Positions 45,515 through 57,739 of a stretch of 64,000 nt of DNA are shown here, piece after piece. Origin of the DNA: Microstegium vimineum (taxonomy: Eukaryota > Streptophyta > Magnoliopsida > Poales > Poaceae); NCBI GenBank assembly GCA_022036555.1, contig CM039132.1:58246509-58310508 (forward strand). The letters are read 5' to 3'. Position numbers and translations under genes: made by a program. Position 1 is the stretch's first letter. The number at the start of each line of letters is the position of its first letter. Below the pieces are notes generated by a model, which saw only the letters and a program-made list of their open reading frames with translations, was not told where the DNA came from and did no database searches.

Positions 45515-46956
45515 CCCCATGGCGGCCGTGTACAGGCTTCCAAGGAACGCCATCTGTGCTCCCTGTCATGAGGGCGCCAAGGCCATCATCGGATTTCTGA
45601 ACAAGGCTGATGAGCAGCAGCAAGAAGAAGATGGTGTCCATGGCTCTGTGCTCAAGTCCAGAGGGTCGATGATGAAGCCTGACAGCGCAACCAAGGTACG
45701 TAATCAGCTCCTTACTGTTTCTGAATATATTCAGGTTGAACATGTTACTAATCCTGGTCGATTTTTTCATACTGCTAGAATTACACATCTGAACTAACAC
45801 TGCTGTTTGTTGTGATACCATAGGGTGTGCTAGTTGTTCATTATTCACGTTTGGTTCGATTTGATAGCATATATACAGCAGTCTTGTTTGGTTTCTAGTC
45901 AGCTTCATGCATGTCACAATCTCAGACAGGACGACGTTTTCTTTTTGCTGCATGCGTGCTTCGATCGAAAGGTTAATTCTGTAAAAACTAAAAAGTGACC
46001 CCTGAATAATACCAAGACTAGTACGTAACATGTAATCAAGGATCTCAATGATTTATGCCTTACAATCCATGCTCAAATGATGATGACACCGAAATCAGAT
46101 GGAATTCAGTTTGTTTTCTTTTTCTGAAGAAGCAAGCAACCAATCCCATAATAATGCATGCAGGGGATGAGAGACGCGTGGGAGAAGGTGAAGGAGATGA
46201 GAGGCAGGGAGGAGGAGGCCCACGAGAAAGCTGCCTTCCTGGCGGTGGCGTGGAAGGAAGGAGCCCACACCGACATCGTCCTGAAACCAGGAACTGGGCC
46301 CCCAATAACGGCCCACAAAGCCATCCTGGTAAGTCAGTGACTGGCCCATAAAGCGAACCAATGGGCTTTCATTCCCTGCATGCGCGCGTTTCGAACGAAG
46401 CCCAACCAGCCCATCATAAATTCGTGATCTGATGCACATGCAGGCTGCGAGGTCGGAGGTGTTCCGCCACATGCTGGCCGCCGACGAGCGCTGCAAAGCC
46501 CCCGCCGGCGACGCCATCTCCCTCCCGGAGATGACCCACGACGAGCTCGCCCTCTTCCTCGCCTTCCTCTACACCGGCACGCTGGAGGACAACGACGACG
46601 GCGGTCTCCCGGTCCCGGCGGATGATCTGCAGGAGCGGCAGCTGCACGCCCTCCTCGTGGCGGCCGACAAGTACGACGTGACGTTCCTGCGGCGAGCCTG
46701 CGAGGCGCGGCTGGCGGCGGCCGTGGACGCCTCCAACGCGCTGCGCACGCTGGAGGTCGCCGAGCTGAGCTCCAGCGCGGCGCTCAGGGAGCGCGCCATG
46801 GACACGGTGGTGGAGCACGCGGAACAGGTGGTGTTCTCGCCGGAGTACGATGACTTCGCCGTCAGGAACGCTGGGCTGTGCGTCGAGATCACCCGGGCGC
46901 TGCTGCTGGCCAAGATGAAGACGACTGTAGATATTGATAGGCAAAAACACCTCTAA
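45495..46956 (+). CDS. BTB/POZ domain protein (At3g56230-like)
   Basis: Three exons, all phase 0: 45495-45695, 46164-46328 and 46444-46956, giving 292 residues. Exon 1 starts MDCCICSPMAAVYRLPRNAI with the paired-Cys N-terminus (CCIC, CAPCHEGAK) of the plant At3g56230 subgroup. Exon 2 holds a charged helix and the BTB start (HTDIVLKPGTGPPITAHKAI). Exon 3 completes BTB (SEVFRHMLAADERC, LFLAFLYTGTL, LLVAADKYDVTFLRRACE) and a BACK-like tail (CVEITRALLLAKM). Such proteins usually act as substrate adaptors of Cullin-3 ubiquitin ligases, which is inferred here from the family. No frame damage. Exon 3 is strongly GC-rich, as is common in grass genes. A short upstream ORF overlaps the start (45407). 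Confidence 0.9.
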
Positions 46957-48466
46957 AACCCTCACCACTACATAGTCTATAAGGGTTATTGCATATAATT
47001 TATAAGTTCGTCCAAGGTTTGTGTTGTAAGAAGAAGAGCAAAAGAAACAGGTCATAGTCAAACTCTATATGTCTCAAACATCTCCATGCACACACTATAT
47101 AGAATTGATTGATTTTTAAGCAACACCTCTATTTTCTAGAAGACATGGCTCTATCTAAATTAAAACAGTCTCCAAAATGGTTTTCAAAACGACCTGCTTA
47201 TACAAATAATTTTTTAGAGAAGACGGGGAGATATAATTTTTTGGTATAGTGTACCAGGATTTTTTTTTGGGAAAACGTGTATACTCGTATGGAGTGCAAG
47301 GGCGTAGCATCTCATCCAAACGGTCTCGATTAGGAATCGGACGATAGCTAGCGTAGGTGACAACAATTACTTTGTTTTAGTCATACAACACACTTTTTAT
47401 GTAACAAAAAAACTGTTACCATAATTGCCTTGAGCTGCTAGTGCTCAGTCAATAAAAATAAGCACTCATCATCGTCCTCATGTTATACATGTCATTTTAC
47501 GCTCAATCAAGACCGTCAAACACCTAGACAATATTAGATCCTTTATAGGTCACAACTTATCAGAAAATTATGATCTGACTAAAATCGATTCTTAGATAAA
47601 CGGTTCCAAATAGGACCCATATATGTTTGATTCTTTTCCATGCCTGATTCCTAAACAATGTAAAAACAATCAAGACTGTTTGGGTGGGATTCTCGATTTT
47701 TTCACCTAGAATCTGATTCTAAGCGGTCCCAAAGACACCATGTATACTATGCTGCAAATGTTGTCTTTTACTAATAAGGGCTTAAAAAAATTCCTAGTCT
47801 CCTACAGAATGGAGACGACTTGTTTCTAAAAAAACTTCTTATCTTACTATTACTAATTATAGGCTCCAATTGAGGTTTCACATTAATTTTCATGAGACCC
47901 TCTTATACTACTACTAATTAGCGGCTTCATGTTACTTATTACCAGACTCACTAAAAAAAAGATAAATACTATAAATTCTCACAATAATAAAAATGACCCG
48001 GTCTTTGATTTGATATATTCTAATCACACCATCAAGAATAATAACCATTAGATATATGTTTTGATTTATAAAAAATATCAACCTCCTCATTATAATATAT
48101 ATAATAAAGTATCCCCCTAATCTTGCATTTAAATTACCCACTTTTACCATTTGAAAAGATAATTGAAAATAACCCTGTTAAATTACTATGTAAATTACCC
48201 ACCTGTGCCATTATGAAAAATACTTCCAAATAACCCCTAATTTTGTATCTAAATTATACAACTCTAAAATTATGAAAAATAATTTAAAGTAAGACACTAA
48301 TTTTTTATGGATGACCTACATTTTCTATTATCAAAGATATTATAATGTAAAACCTTTAATTGTATCTAAATTGTTCATTTTAGTATTTTTATAAAATAAA
48401 CGAAAATATCTCTCAGTTCTACATGTAAATGCACTATTAAAAAACTAACCCAATAACCATAAAACA

Positions 48467-48467
<1 letters not shown>
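46957..48467. repeat. Intergenic AT-rich dispersed repeats
   Basis: No gene. 47860-48260 resembles, in opposite orientation, both 33920-34190 (ATTGGAGGCC / CACATTAAT motifs) and 31320-31400 (GGTGGGTAATTTA motifs). These look like three scattered copies of one non-autonomous family. Confidence 0.45.

Positions 48468-48505
<38 letters not shown>
48468..48505. repeat. (AT)n microsatellite
   Basis: AT repeats directly abutting the solo LTR that follows. Confidence 0.9.
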
Positions 48506-48509
<4 letters not shown>

Positions 48510-49772
48510 GGTGTTATGACCCGGGGGTCAAGACCACCAACTAGTAAATTTGTATATTGCGTGCTCCCTCTCCCAGATGTGATGCAAGAAGGACACAAGA
48601 TTTATCCTGGTTCGGGCAAAGAAAGCCCTACGTCTAGCGGGGGAGGATGACTTGTATTATCTCGCACCCAAAGTGCTCGTACAGGGGGGTACAAGCTGGT
48701 TTAGACGGAGTTACTCAGAGAGAGCTGAAGCCTAAGGCTAGCAGGGCTACCCTAGGCGGTTGATTTGTTGCTCGAGGGGTCGATCAAGCAACGGGGTGTG
48801 TGGAGTGTGGGGATCAGAGCTGAAGTCTGAGTGTGGAGTCGTCTGAAAGTCTAGGGATCTCTCTCTTTTCTACTTCCTCGGCGTCCCCTTTTATAGACCA
48901 AGGGGAGGCCCGAGGGTATAGAGTCCTAAACTATTGTAGCATGGGCGGCGTGTCCGCGGCATAGTGTGGGCGAAGGGACGTCGAGCACTGTGGCGGCATG
49001 GCCTTCCCGTCCTTCCGGTGCTCCGGGGCGTGGTGACAGCAGAAGTCATCGCGGCACGTCGCGGCACAGCTTCCGCAGGCGGGCGCGAATTCCACAGCTG
49101 AAGCGAGATGGGGCGGATGGGACGGGCCCCATATCGGATTGGTTGGAGGCAGGGGTCGAGCCCCCCGGTCGAGGGGTGAGGTCGAGACCGGGGTGGCCCT
49201 GTCGTATCCCCCGTACTGTTCACGTCTCGAGGGGCGCTTCTGGAGTCCGTACTCGCGACGTGGTGACAGTGGCAGCACAGTTGACGGAGATCTGAGTCAT
49301 GGCGGTGAGCTGATGGATTTGACTGCGGTCGTGGGCGCCCATGGTGTTAGGTGGGTTCCCTTTATCCCATACCGGGAGCAGTTGGGCTGATCGAGCTTCC
49401 CGTCTGGGGGTCGTTCGTTCGACCTCTTTCCGTCGGTTGGAGTCGAGGCGGAAGCGGAGGGGTCGTTCGTTCGACCCTTCGTCCGTCATTCGGCGTCGAG
49501 GTAGAGGCCGAGGGGTCGTTCTTTCGACCCTTCGTCCGTCATTCGGCGTCGAGGTAGAGTCGGAGGGGTCGTTCGTTCGACCCCCGGTCCGTCATTTTTC
49601 CAGGAGCAGGCCGGCCCACGACTGGCTGGTACGGCCGGTGCAGGGGGCCTTTGTGTGATGGGTCCTTGTTTGCTGGCGCGGCGGTTGGTTGGCTCCTGTC
49701 TTAAAAATGGTTGCTATGTTTAGCGTTAAATTATCGAAGGGTTTAGGGTACCCCTTGCCTTTGTACCCGACA
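48506..49772 (-). mobile_element. Solo LTR with TGTCGG...CCGACA ends
   Basis: 1267 bp with ends TGTCGGTGTTATGAC and GGGTACAAAGGC-type complement. A TATA box reads on the minus strand (CTATAAAAGGGG at about 48890), setting the orientation. No internal element follows. No target duplication could be confirmed, because the left flank is an AT microsatellite. ORFs here are spurious. Confidence 0.75.
49407..49605. repeat. 52-bp tandem repeat inside the solo LTR
   Basis: GGGGTCGTTCGTTCGACC starts at 49407, 49459, 49512 and 49564 (spacing 52-53 bp). It lies in the U3 part, where such repeats often act as enhancers. Confidence 0.85.
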
Positions 49773-51441
49773 CTATCACTGTTAAGTTAAAAGTAAGCAT
49801 AATATTATGTATCACCATGTAAACCATGTAACATGTTTATATTAGGATAAATGTTTATTTTAATAGCTTGTCAAGTGCAAAATATTTCTTCATGAACTAT
49901 ATAACAATGACACTAATAAATTCACTTTAAGTTATATTAATAAACCATGATAACAAATTTTAAATTGTTATCTTAAATAATGTTATACAATTTGACAAAA
50001 TGCTTCTTAACAATATTAAATTTTACTTAAGCACTATATATTTTATAAAACAATAGTACTAATATATTACTTATTGATATAACAAATTCAACATCTTGAG
50101 ATTAAGTCCATTTTTGGCCCCTCAACTATCGTGTTCGTCTAATTTCGTCCCTTAACTACAAAACCACTTTTCAGGAGAGGTGAACTTCACTGCAGAATCA
50201 ATTTCTCCCTTGAACACTTTTTGTGGTGGCCTAGGAAGACAGGCATCGGATAAATCCGGTGCTATTGTTGAAACTTCTATGGTTTTCATTTCTTCGTGTC
50301 TGGGCTTGTTCTAAATTGTGTCTTGGGCCTCTAGCATATCTTGTAGGTCTTCAGGATTCCTTGTAGGTCTGCAACATGTCTTCTAATGTATTGCTTGAGG
50401 TATTGATCACTCTAATCTTTTCGTTGACTAAGTCCAAGCTAACCTTACATCCATTGAACTAAACCTTTTATACTAGAAAACATTGTTGGTCCAAATGGTC
50501 ATGTTGGCATTCAAACACCAAAATCACATAACAACACATACGAGGTGCCATTTTTGTTACACCTAATGTAAGATGCTTGCAATTTTCTATAAGAGGGGTA
50601 CCTAAGACATTCCCTTGTTTTAAATGGATTTTCCTTGTCCAGGATAAGAATTAGCAAGGTGAAAGGCCAAAAATAGGACAGTTATTACAACCCCTTGGGT
50701 GTTACTGCCTTCTATTTAGCCCATCTAAAAAATGTTGTTTGTTAGTTACCTATATGAAAATATGCTGCATGAGATAGTTACCTATATGAAAATATGTTGC
50801 ATGAGATAAAAATAATAAAAGACTATGTTTCTCCTCAACATCTAAGTGTATGTTTCGTGCTTATTATTCTTTTCCGGACACAAATTAATGTATTTGTAAC
50901 AGTTGTCCGTTGCTACATCTGCATTTTATTGCTTGCGAGGAAATTTGGTCATTGCATAACAATGCCAATGGGCATTATTCCAATTTCAACTAAATTTATG
51001 AACATTGATTTTATGTTGTGTTAATCGATTTAATGCTTTGAAGTTTGAACTACGTATTATTAGTGACCCTACGGCAACAGTTCTCCATATATAGGCGCAA
51101 AAACATACACTTATAATTAGTAAACATCCAATGTCCAACACCTCAAATCACGTCTTCACAATCCTATCAGAGACTACTTGTTACTCTACGTGTCAAAAAT
51201 CATAATTTTTCCTTAAAAAAATAACATTACGGACATGGTGACTTGTACAAAAAATAATATGTGTGCAGATGTGTATCGTGGTAGGAAACAAAATTGGTCA
51301 GGGGCCATCTCATGCTCGCTTTTTTTGAAACATTTGGTAACTACGCACTGCCTGCGGTAGCTACCATCCCTTATTATTTTTAGTTGTGTCTGCTTGCTTT
51401 TCACAAGAATGCATGCATATATATGGGGGCCACTGTCGAAC
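49773..51441. other. Gene-poor AT-rich stretch
   Basis: Nothing coding is recognised. 50100-50170 has a TTTTGGCCCCTCAACTATCG phrase, a common grass transposon end. A short local duplication TTACCTATATGAAAATATG occurs near 50748 and 50778. Confidence 0.4.
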
Positions 51442-51709
51442 TGGTCCTGTCCACTTTGTAGTCTGTTCCGATTCAAACCCGAGAGACCAAAACTAGCAAA
51501 GTGACAATGAGTCCCATACTTTACTTGCACGGAGTTTGAAAGTTTTCGAACCAACCTTCAATTGTTAATATCTATTTGACCATATATCTAATTTGTAATT
51601 TATTTTTACTATAATATTTCTTATGATTTTACGTACAAAACAAGATCCTATATGACCACATATTTAGTTGAAAAAAACAATGACATATGGTCCCTACATG
51701 TCATACTTA

Positions 51710-51930
51710 GGGGCCGTTTGGCCAGGCTCCTCGCGAGGTGCTCCTGTGCGTGAGCCAGAGCCGGAGCATTGAATTGAAGCCCAAAATAACGGCTTCACCT
51801 CCCTACGTGAAAAAGGGCTCCGGCTCCTCTGACGAACAGGTAGAAGCGATTCCTGCTGCCGGGGTGTTTGGTGCGGCTCCTCCGCCGGAGCTGCTGTGAA
51901 GCCAGAGCTGGAGCCCTGCCAAACAAACTC
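51710..51930. mobile_element. PIF/Harbinger (Tourist)-like MITE, TSD TTA
   Basis: 221 bp with ends GGGGCCGTTTGGCCAGGCTCC-like and GGAGCCCTGCCAAACAAACTC. TTA lies on both sides (51707-51709, 51931-51933). The corresponding site in copy 2 (about 58631) reads ATCTTACAAATATTTG and is empty. Confidence 0.8.
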
Positions 51931-52636
51931 TTACTAATATTTGTTAAAATTTAGCTTGGTTACCATGCACACATTTTTACTGAGATTTTGGCACTAGCCA
52001 GGGCCCGTCAAATATCAAATATCAATTTTTAGGCTGTCACGGGGTTCGGTTTGATTTGGCCAACTAAAAGAAAAGAAATTTCTTGAGAAAAAAAATCTAT
52101 AAAAATATATACCGTACGTAGATTTCTAGTAGAAAGTTGAAAACTTAATTATGGGGTGTCGACTGGACAAAACAACATCATGGCATTGTAGCCTTGACAT
52201 ATATCCCTTTGAAAGCTACTCGGCTTCAAAATGGAACGCGTCGTGACGCGTGCTGGGGTAGATGCGAATGGCGCCTAAAGCATTTGAGTCCCTCATAGAA
52301 TGGCTGGGGTAGCATTCGGGCCCCACATGGAATGACAGAATCCTGCTATTGATTTTTGTTAAAATTTAGCATGGTTGTTCTCATCCAAATTAATTTGGTG
52401 GTGAGACCCATTGTGTGTCAATCTCTATATCATTTTTTTTTCTCTTTTATTATAATACAAATTACTCCCAATTAAATCTCTCACACATAAAAAAAAGGAG
52501 GAAAAAATCGCAAAAAAAATACTTTCTCCCAAATGTGACGAATAAAAAACTTTCACCAAGTTTTCTGTTATAAAGAAATAGCCTTTAAATGTAGCACTTG
52601 CATGCCGTACTAGCTAGTTGCATGAAGAAGTGCATT

Positions 52637-52764
52637 CAACCTGTTCGCTTGGCTTTTCAGCCGGCTTAAATCTAGCTAGAACAGTATTTTTCTCTCACAA
52701 GAAATCAGTCAGCAGTACTTAATCTTGCCAGAACAGTGTATAATCCTGCCAAACAAACAGGCTG
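52637..52764. mobile_element. Small MITE
   Basis: About 128 bp with inverted ends CAACCTGTTCGCTTGG and CCAAACAAACAGGCTG. Absent from copy 2. The superfamily is not certain. Confidence 0.55.
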
Positions 52765-52839
52765 AATATATTGAGGACGACCAATGAGCTGACAGAGGGC
52801 GATATATATACTGTTTAGATCAAGTACGCTAGGTTGCAG

Positions 52840-53623
52840 CACTACCACAAAACAAAAATTTCTTGGCTGCCAAAGATGGTCAAGAAATACAGAAAAACCG
52901 TCAAGAAAATAGTTATTGGCGGTCAGCCGTCAAGAATGAACCGCCAAGGCTAGATGGCAAGGAAAATAAAATTTTCTTGGCTGCTAGCCCACAAGGAAAC
53001 TTTTCTTGACCGCCAACCGCCAAGAGAAATATGGACATACACTAGATTGCCACGACGACAAGGTCAAGCAAATTCATTTCCTTGGAGGTGACTAACCGCC
53101 AAGGAAATATGTAAAAATGCTGAGTTTTGAACTTGATACCTCACACAAGCAGAGTTACTTCCTTACCACTACACCTTCATATCATTAGTGATTGCATAGA
53201 TATTGTATTGCTTTTGTATTGAGTTCAGTGAATTTTGAAATACATATTTGACACCATAAACGAATTCAAATGGGAAAAGTTTGAACATGAAAGTTTTAGA
53301 TCTTTTCGAATACTACAACTTTTGTTTTGGTCATTTCTTCATCCGAAGTTATTTGAGAAATTTATGAAAAATATTGATTTTTGTAAAAAATGGTTTCCTT
53401 GGCGGTTAGCGATAGCAGTCAAGGAATATTGCTTTCCTTGGTGGTTCACAACAGCACTCAAGGAAAGTGGCCTATTTTCTTGGAGGTCGAGTAGAACCGC
53501 CAAGGGTACAAGTTTCCTTGGCTGTTGACTACAACCCCAAAAAATTGATCAATTCTTTGGCGGTTGGATTTTGGCAGTCAAGGAAATCCTAAACCCTCAA
53601 AGAATTTCCATTTTGGTGTAGAA
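52840..53623. mobile_element. Non-autonomous CACTA-like element
   Basis: Starts CACTACCACAAAACAAAAAT and ends CCATTTTGGTGTAG (last two bases changed). Between them are many direct and inverted copies of CTTGGCGGTT / AACCGCCAAG. No transposase. The site is empty in copy 2 near 59812. Confidence 0.7.
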
Positions 53624-53830
53624 TTGGTAGGTAGGTATAGGTAGCTAATTAAGCTAGCTAGCTCTCAAGTGCATGTACGTACTACATGTGATGCTGCGTC
53701 GTCTCTGCTGCCTGCTGGCGAGTGATCGATGCATGATATCGATCGAGGGATACGTACCGGCCCCGCCTCTTGCGCGCGTATGGCAGTCGTCGCAGCAGAT
53801 CGATCGAGAGGCCCAGTTTTGGTGTCATAT

Positions 53831-55053
53831 GTCGTCGTCCATGCATGCATCGATCGTTTTTTTTTTCTTGTCGCGGTCAGCTAGCTAGCTAGATATATAT
53901 ATAAGTACTACTGTATAGCGCGGACGGATGCAGAATGAATGGACGATCGACGACGACGATCGATCGATCGAGACACCTTTTTACATTCCTTTCGTTCTTC
54001 CTTTGCAGTGCGCCAGCTCCATGCATGTGGCAGTGCAGCATCAGCAGCTGGGCAGCCGCGCGCCCAAACCCCAGATCGGAATCTTTTCGATCTAACTAGC
54101 GCCATGCATGGATCGGATATGATCGCCAGCCATTGCATTGCAACGAGAGCTAGCTAGCTAGACAGAGGACAGATCAAGTAGAGTAGTAGATATAGCTAGG
54201 CAGGCAGGTATTAGCTAATAAGTAATAGCTCTCTCTCAAGTGCGGTTGAATTGATCGATGCACAGGCGACCGTCGTACGATACGTACTCCTCGAGCAGTC
54301 AATTATCCTCTTTAATCGAGTCGATCAGAAGCTTAATTAGCTATATTCTATGCTTCGTTCTCCCGGCCCGGCCAATGACGACCACCGCGCGCCATACCGA
54401 TCGATATATATTCATATGCTGCATTATTTGCATATCGATCGAGCGAGATACTCCTCATCAGCTCCGGCACTAGATATATAGCATCATATCGCAGCTAGCA
54501 GCAGAGATCAGACACAGATCGAGGACTCGTACTGATAATGGATCGCGAGAGGAGGTCCAGCAGCATGCCTCACATATGCATGCAGATCGATGCAGTGCAG
54601 AAGCAAAGCATGCAATATATGCAGCAGGCCTAGCCCTAGCTAGCTCGATCGGAATGTTTTCCATCCCTCGCTCTAGCTCGCTCGTAGGTACTATATATAC
54701 TAGCTGATTGAGATGATTATATGATTTTAACACAGCTAGTAGCTTATTATTAATTTCACAGTTTCATTGAACCCGCGCCGGCCCTTTCTTTCTTTCTATC
54801 TTTCTTTTTCATCAAAAGAATGCAAAAAGAAAAAAGAGCGTCTACACACATAAATGGAAACACGTACTCTATCATCCGTACGTAAACAGAATGCAATTAT
54901 AAAACAATGTATCATGATTTTATATATTGAATTTGATCAATTATAGATAAAAAGTATAACTATTTATAATATTATTATTAGATCCGATCCGCGACACACA
55001 CATCTATCGACCAGCCTACTACTGCTGGATGAGAGCGCCCCGCCCACAACCTC

Positions 55054-55101
<48 letters not shown>

Positions 55102-55660
55102 ATTCTCTGTCCAGCCAGGCACGTCACTGATCCGCCTCCATTCTCTGTCCAGCCACGTCAACGATCCGCCATTTGGAGGTCTGGCCAACCAGCGAAGAGC
55201 ACACACGGATGTGTGTTTTTGCCGCCACCAAGTTCAAGCCATGCATCTATCATATTATCGGACGTACGTGTGTGCTAACCTCAATTACTCACATACAGTA
55301 GCCTACTCGTACGTAGTGCCTGGTTTTTTAATTCATGCATTATATCTTTCGGCCACTTGGGAATTCTCAGGTGCCTCGACTTTAAGAAAAAAAAAATTAA
55401 ACAACCACTCTTCAAAAACCGTCACTGCCACTGTTGTAGTGTTCTGGAGTAGTGAACTAACGAGCTAGTACGAGTAAACTGTTATTTTATTATTTGTTAT
55501 TTATATTTACGAGTAATTTTCCTTTCTTCCCTGTTTTTCTAAACACGGCTTGTAAATATTCCTGCTTTTATCAATGCATAATAGGCACAAGCTCGTGCCC
55601 GTAGTAGGCATGCGGCCGGGCCAGCCAAGCAGGATTAATTAGGAGGGTTGACATTATATT
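53831..55660. other. Intergenic, low-complexity, no gene
   Basis: Rich in GATCGATC and TAGCTAGC palindromic repeats. Copies of 54160-54380 motifs (GCTCTCTCTCAAGTGCG, TCGAGCAGTC) also occur near 59840-59910. The short ORFs show no domain. Confidence 0.4.
55055..55097. repeat. (CT)n microsatellite
   Basis: About 43 bp of CT repeats. It gives a false RERERE peptide on the minus strand. Confidence 0.95.
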
Positions 55661-55724
55661 AGAACGTTCATTATATTTTACCCCCTCCAAAAGTGATGAG
55701 AGAGAGAAGCTACGTACTAGCTAT

Positions 55725-55945
55725 ATATCTCTCTTTTATGCTTGTGATGGATAAACAAAGACAGACATATAATAATGTACAGTGCAGGTAAATAACAAAC
55801 TTATTATAAATTCAATAATTTGTCAAAATATTGGCTGATATTGACCATGTCTTCAACAAAATAAGTAAAAAGAACAAAACATACAAATAGTCATGTGACC
55901 TCACATGACACCATGACCATAGCTGTCACAACACAGTCATGCGTT
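55725..55945. repeat. Partial duplicate of the PMEI-like gene 3' flank
   Basis: Matches 56568-56790 (for example TTATTATAAATTCAATAATT and CATGTGAC.TCACATGA), which lies just 3' of the PMEI-like gene. No coding part of that gene is duplicated here; unrelated AT-rich repeat sequence follows. Confidence 0.8.
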
Positions 55946-56534
55946 TGAATTTCAAAATTTTGAAATTTTTATATTTTGTAAACGATCTCGGATATAAAAA
56001 CTTCCTAAACGAAAAGTGTAGATCTTGAAAAGTTATGAAACTTTGTAGATTACAATTTTTTTCATTTCAATTCATTTAAAGCCTCAAATAAGCAATTTAC
56101 ACTTAGTTTTGTATAAAAACGGATTCTAAATTTAAGTGACAGTGTCGTACAGTGGTTATACAACCTACCAATCACACCCAAAAATAATTATAATTTTAGC
56201 GCAGTACCAAGTGTAATCCTTTGAAATAAAAGGAAATTGGTGTTATAAATGTTAATGTTTTTTTTCTATTGTTTTGGTGAAACTATTCCAAGATGGATTG
56301 TGGCGCAAAAGAAATTAAGGAAAGGATCACATGCTTATACTCCTCTTTAGACATTATTATATATAGAAAGCTAGCTGCTTAGCTTGCTGTTCACTTGATC
56401 GAGCACATTACCCAATGTTGATCACTCACCTATGGTAACTAAGAGTGAGCGCTATACGATCTTATGAATAAACACCGATAATATATAACTAGATATCTCT
56501 TTTATGCTTTTGTAGCGGTGTTGGTCTCTCATAA

Positions 56535-56536
<2 letters not shown>
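55946..56536. other. AT-rich repeat, no gene
   Basis: TTTCAAAATTTTGAAATTT palindrome and a GTAGATCTTGAAAAGTTATG phrase typical of grass DNA transposon interiors. Confidence 0.4.

Positions 56537-56579
<43 letters not shown>
56537..56579. repeat. (AT)n microsatellite
   Basis: About 40 bp, located just beyond the 3' flank of the PMEI-like gene. Confidence 0.95.
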
Positions 56580-56583
<4 letters not shown>

Positions 56584-56828
56584 TTATGCTTGTGATAGAT
56601 ATTAAGACAAATAGAATAATGCACACTGTTGCATCAGTAAATAAGAAATTTATTATAAATTCAATAATTTGTCAAAATATTGGTCGATATCGACCATATC
56701 TTCAAACAAAATAAATAAAAAAGAACAAAACATACAAACAGTCATGTGACTTCACATGATCACCATGATCGTAGCTGTTACAACATAGATTAGACACAAA
56801 TAGTATAAAAAACAGATATTAATAATAA

Positions 56829-57455
56829 TTAAAGGTTGTTCTCTCTGGGGTCCTCATCGCTATCTGACCAAGGAAAGACATAATTAATTTGCATATTCGC
56901 AACTTTCACGACATTCCAGATATCATGGAACTTGTCCACGATGGCGGTCTCGTCGGCTGAAGATGATGACGTCTTGTTCCAATAGTCCTTCTCGCAGGAT
57001 GGTGGCCTTTCGTGTTTGAACTTGGCTCTCACAACCTTAATAAAGGTGAGATAGGCGTCCATGTTGTCCTGCCCAGAAGGGGGATTGGCCAAAACCTCAA
57101 CCATTGACGTGATGTTGGTGGCGCAGGTCTTGAGGCAACTGGAAGGCTTTCCCTTTGCAGCAACAAGCAAGGTGTCAGCAGCTCCCTTGGCCTCTATTGT
57201 CTTAGTGGCAGCAAAATGCAGGCACAATTCAGCGATCTTGCCAGCGTCTTTGTATTCAACCTCCTGGATCCCTGGGATGGACTCAATCACCTTGATGCAC
57301 GACTGAGAATCTGATGCTACTCGGCACCATTTCTGGTACTTTTCTGCTGTAGCTGCAGGGTCTGTGGTTGACACGCTACCAGAGTCGATGACCATGGAGA
57401 AAAGCAGCAAGAAGGGGAAAAGCAGCAGGAAGCTATGAGTAGAGGAAGAAGCCAT
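56829..57455 (-). CDS. PMEI / invertase-inhibitor-like secreted protein
   Basis: 208 codons, single exon, intact. Residues 1-28 form a signal peptide (hydrophobic FLLLFPFLLLFSMV). The mature part has the PMEI pattern. A Cys pair nine apart (C44, C53 in WCRVASDSQSC) opens the domain, then C78 and a helix AATKTIEAKGAADTLL follow. C107/C111 (SCLKTC) and C154 complete it. PMEI-domain proteins inhibit pectin methylesterases or acid invertases in the apoplast or vacuole. Which target applies here cannot be told. The length is typical, with a longer acidic tail (SDSDEDPRENNL). The ATG at 57455 has a GCCACCATGG context and a TATA-like CCTATAAGTA about 60 bp upstream. Confidence 0.85.
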   Translation of the reverse strand: MASSSTHSFLLLFPFLLLFSMVIDSGSVSTTDPAATAEKYQKWCRVASDSQSCIKVIESIPGIQEVEYKDAGKIAELCLHFAATKTIEAKGAADTLLVAAKGKPSSCLKTCATNITSMVEVLANPPSGQDNMDAYLTFIKVVRAKFKHERPPSCEKDYWNKTSSSSADETAIVDKFHDIWNVVKVANMQINYVFPWSDSDEDPRENNL

Positions 57456-57509
57456 GGTGGCTAGCGACTTGTTGTTGGTTGCAATGAACAGTGTATGAGC
57501 ATACCTTAC

Positions 57510-57519
57510 TTATAGGTTA
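57510..57519 (-). promoter_or_regulatory. TATA box of the PMEI-like gene
   Basis: CCTATAAGTA on the minus strand, about 55-65 bp upstream of the ATG. Confidence 0.5.
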
Positions 57520-57739
57520 TTCAACGTCTATTTTTGCAGGCATACATTAATTTAGAATTTGTGGCAGGCATGCCCTCAAAGTTTGTGGCAGACATGTGCT
57601 TAGAGTTTGTGGCTTAATTAGGATGAAGTGTTCACTTTGTTGGCTCTCCTTGCATGTATGCCTTTCTATAATGGGAGAAATGCACGGAAAAAAGTGTCTT
57701 TTAGTTCAAGGTAGCTATGAATAACCTCACAAGTGTCTT

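Larger units (their letters stand above)
51442..53830. repeat. Segmental duplication, copy 1
   Basis: Corresponds to 58354-60164 in the same orientation. Matching runs include TCAATTGTTAATATCTATTT and CTTGGTTACCAT..AAACAT, and both copies end GATCGAGAGGCCC. Copy 1 is longer because it contains a PIF-like MITE, a second MITE and a CACTA-like element. Confidence 0.85.

Noticed and set aside
49407..49605. CRISPR-like array of regularly spaced repeats
   Set aside because: Units are contiguous tandem repeats without unique spacers, inside a plant LTR.
48891..49658. 83-115 codon ORFs near 49200
   Set aside because: GC-rich solo LTR; open on both strands with no domain.
54964..55206. 80-codon ORF with RERERE run
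   Set aside because: Translation of a CT microsatellite.
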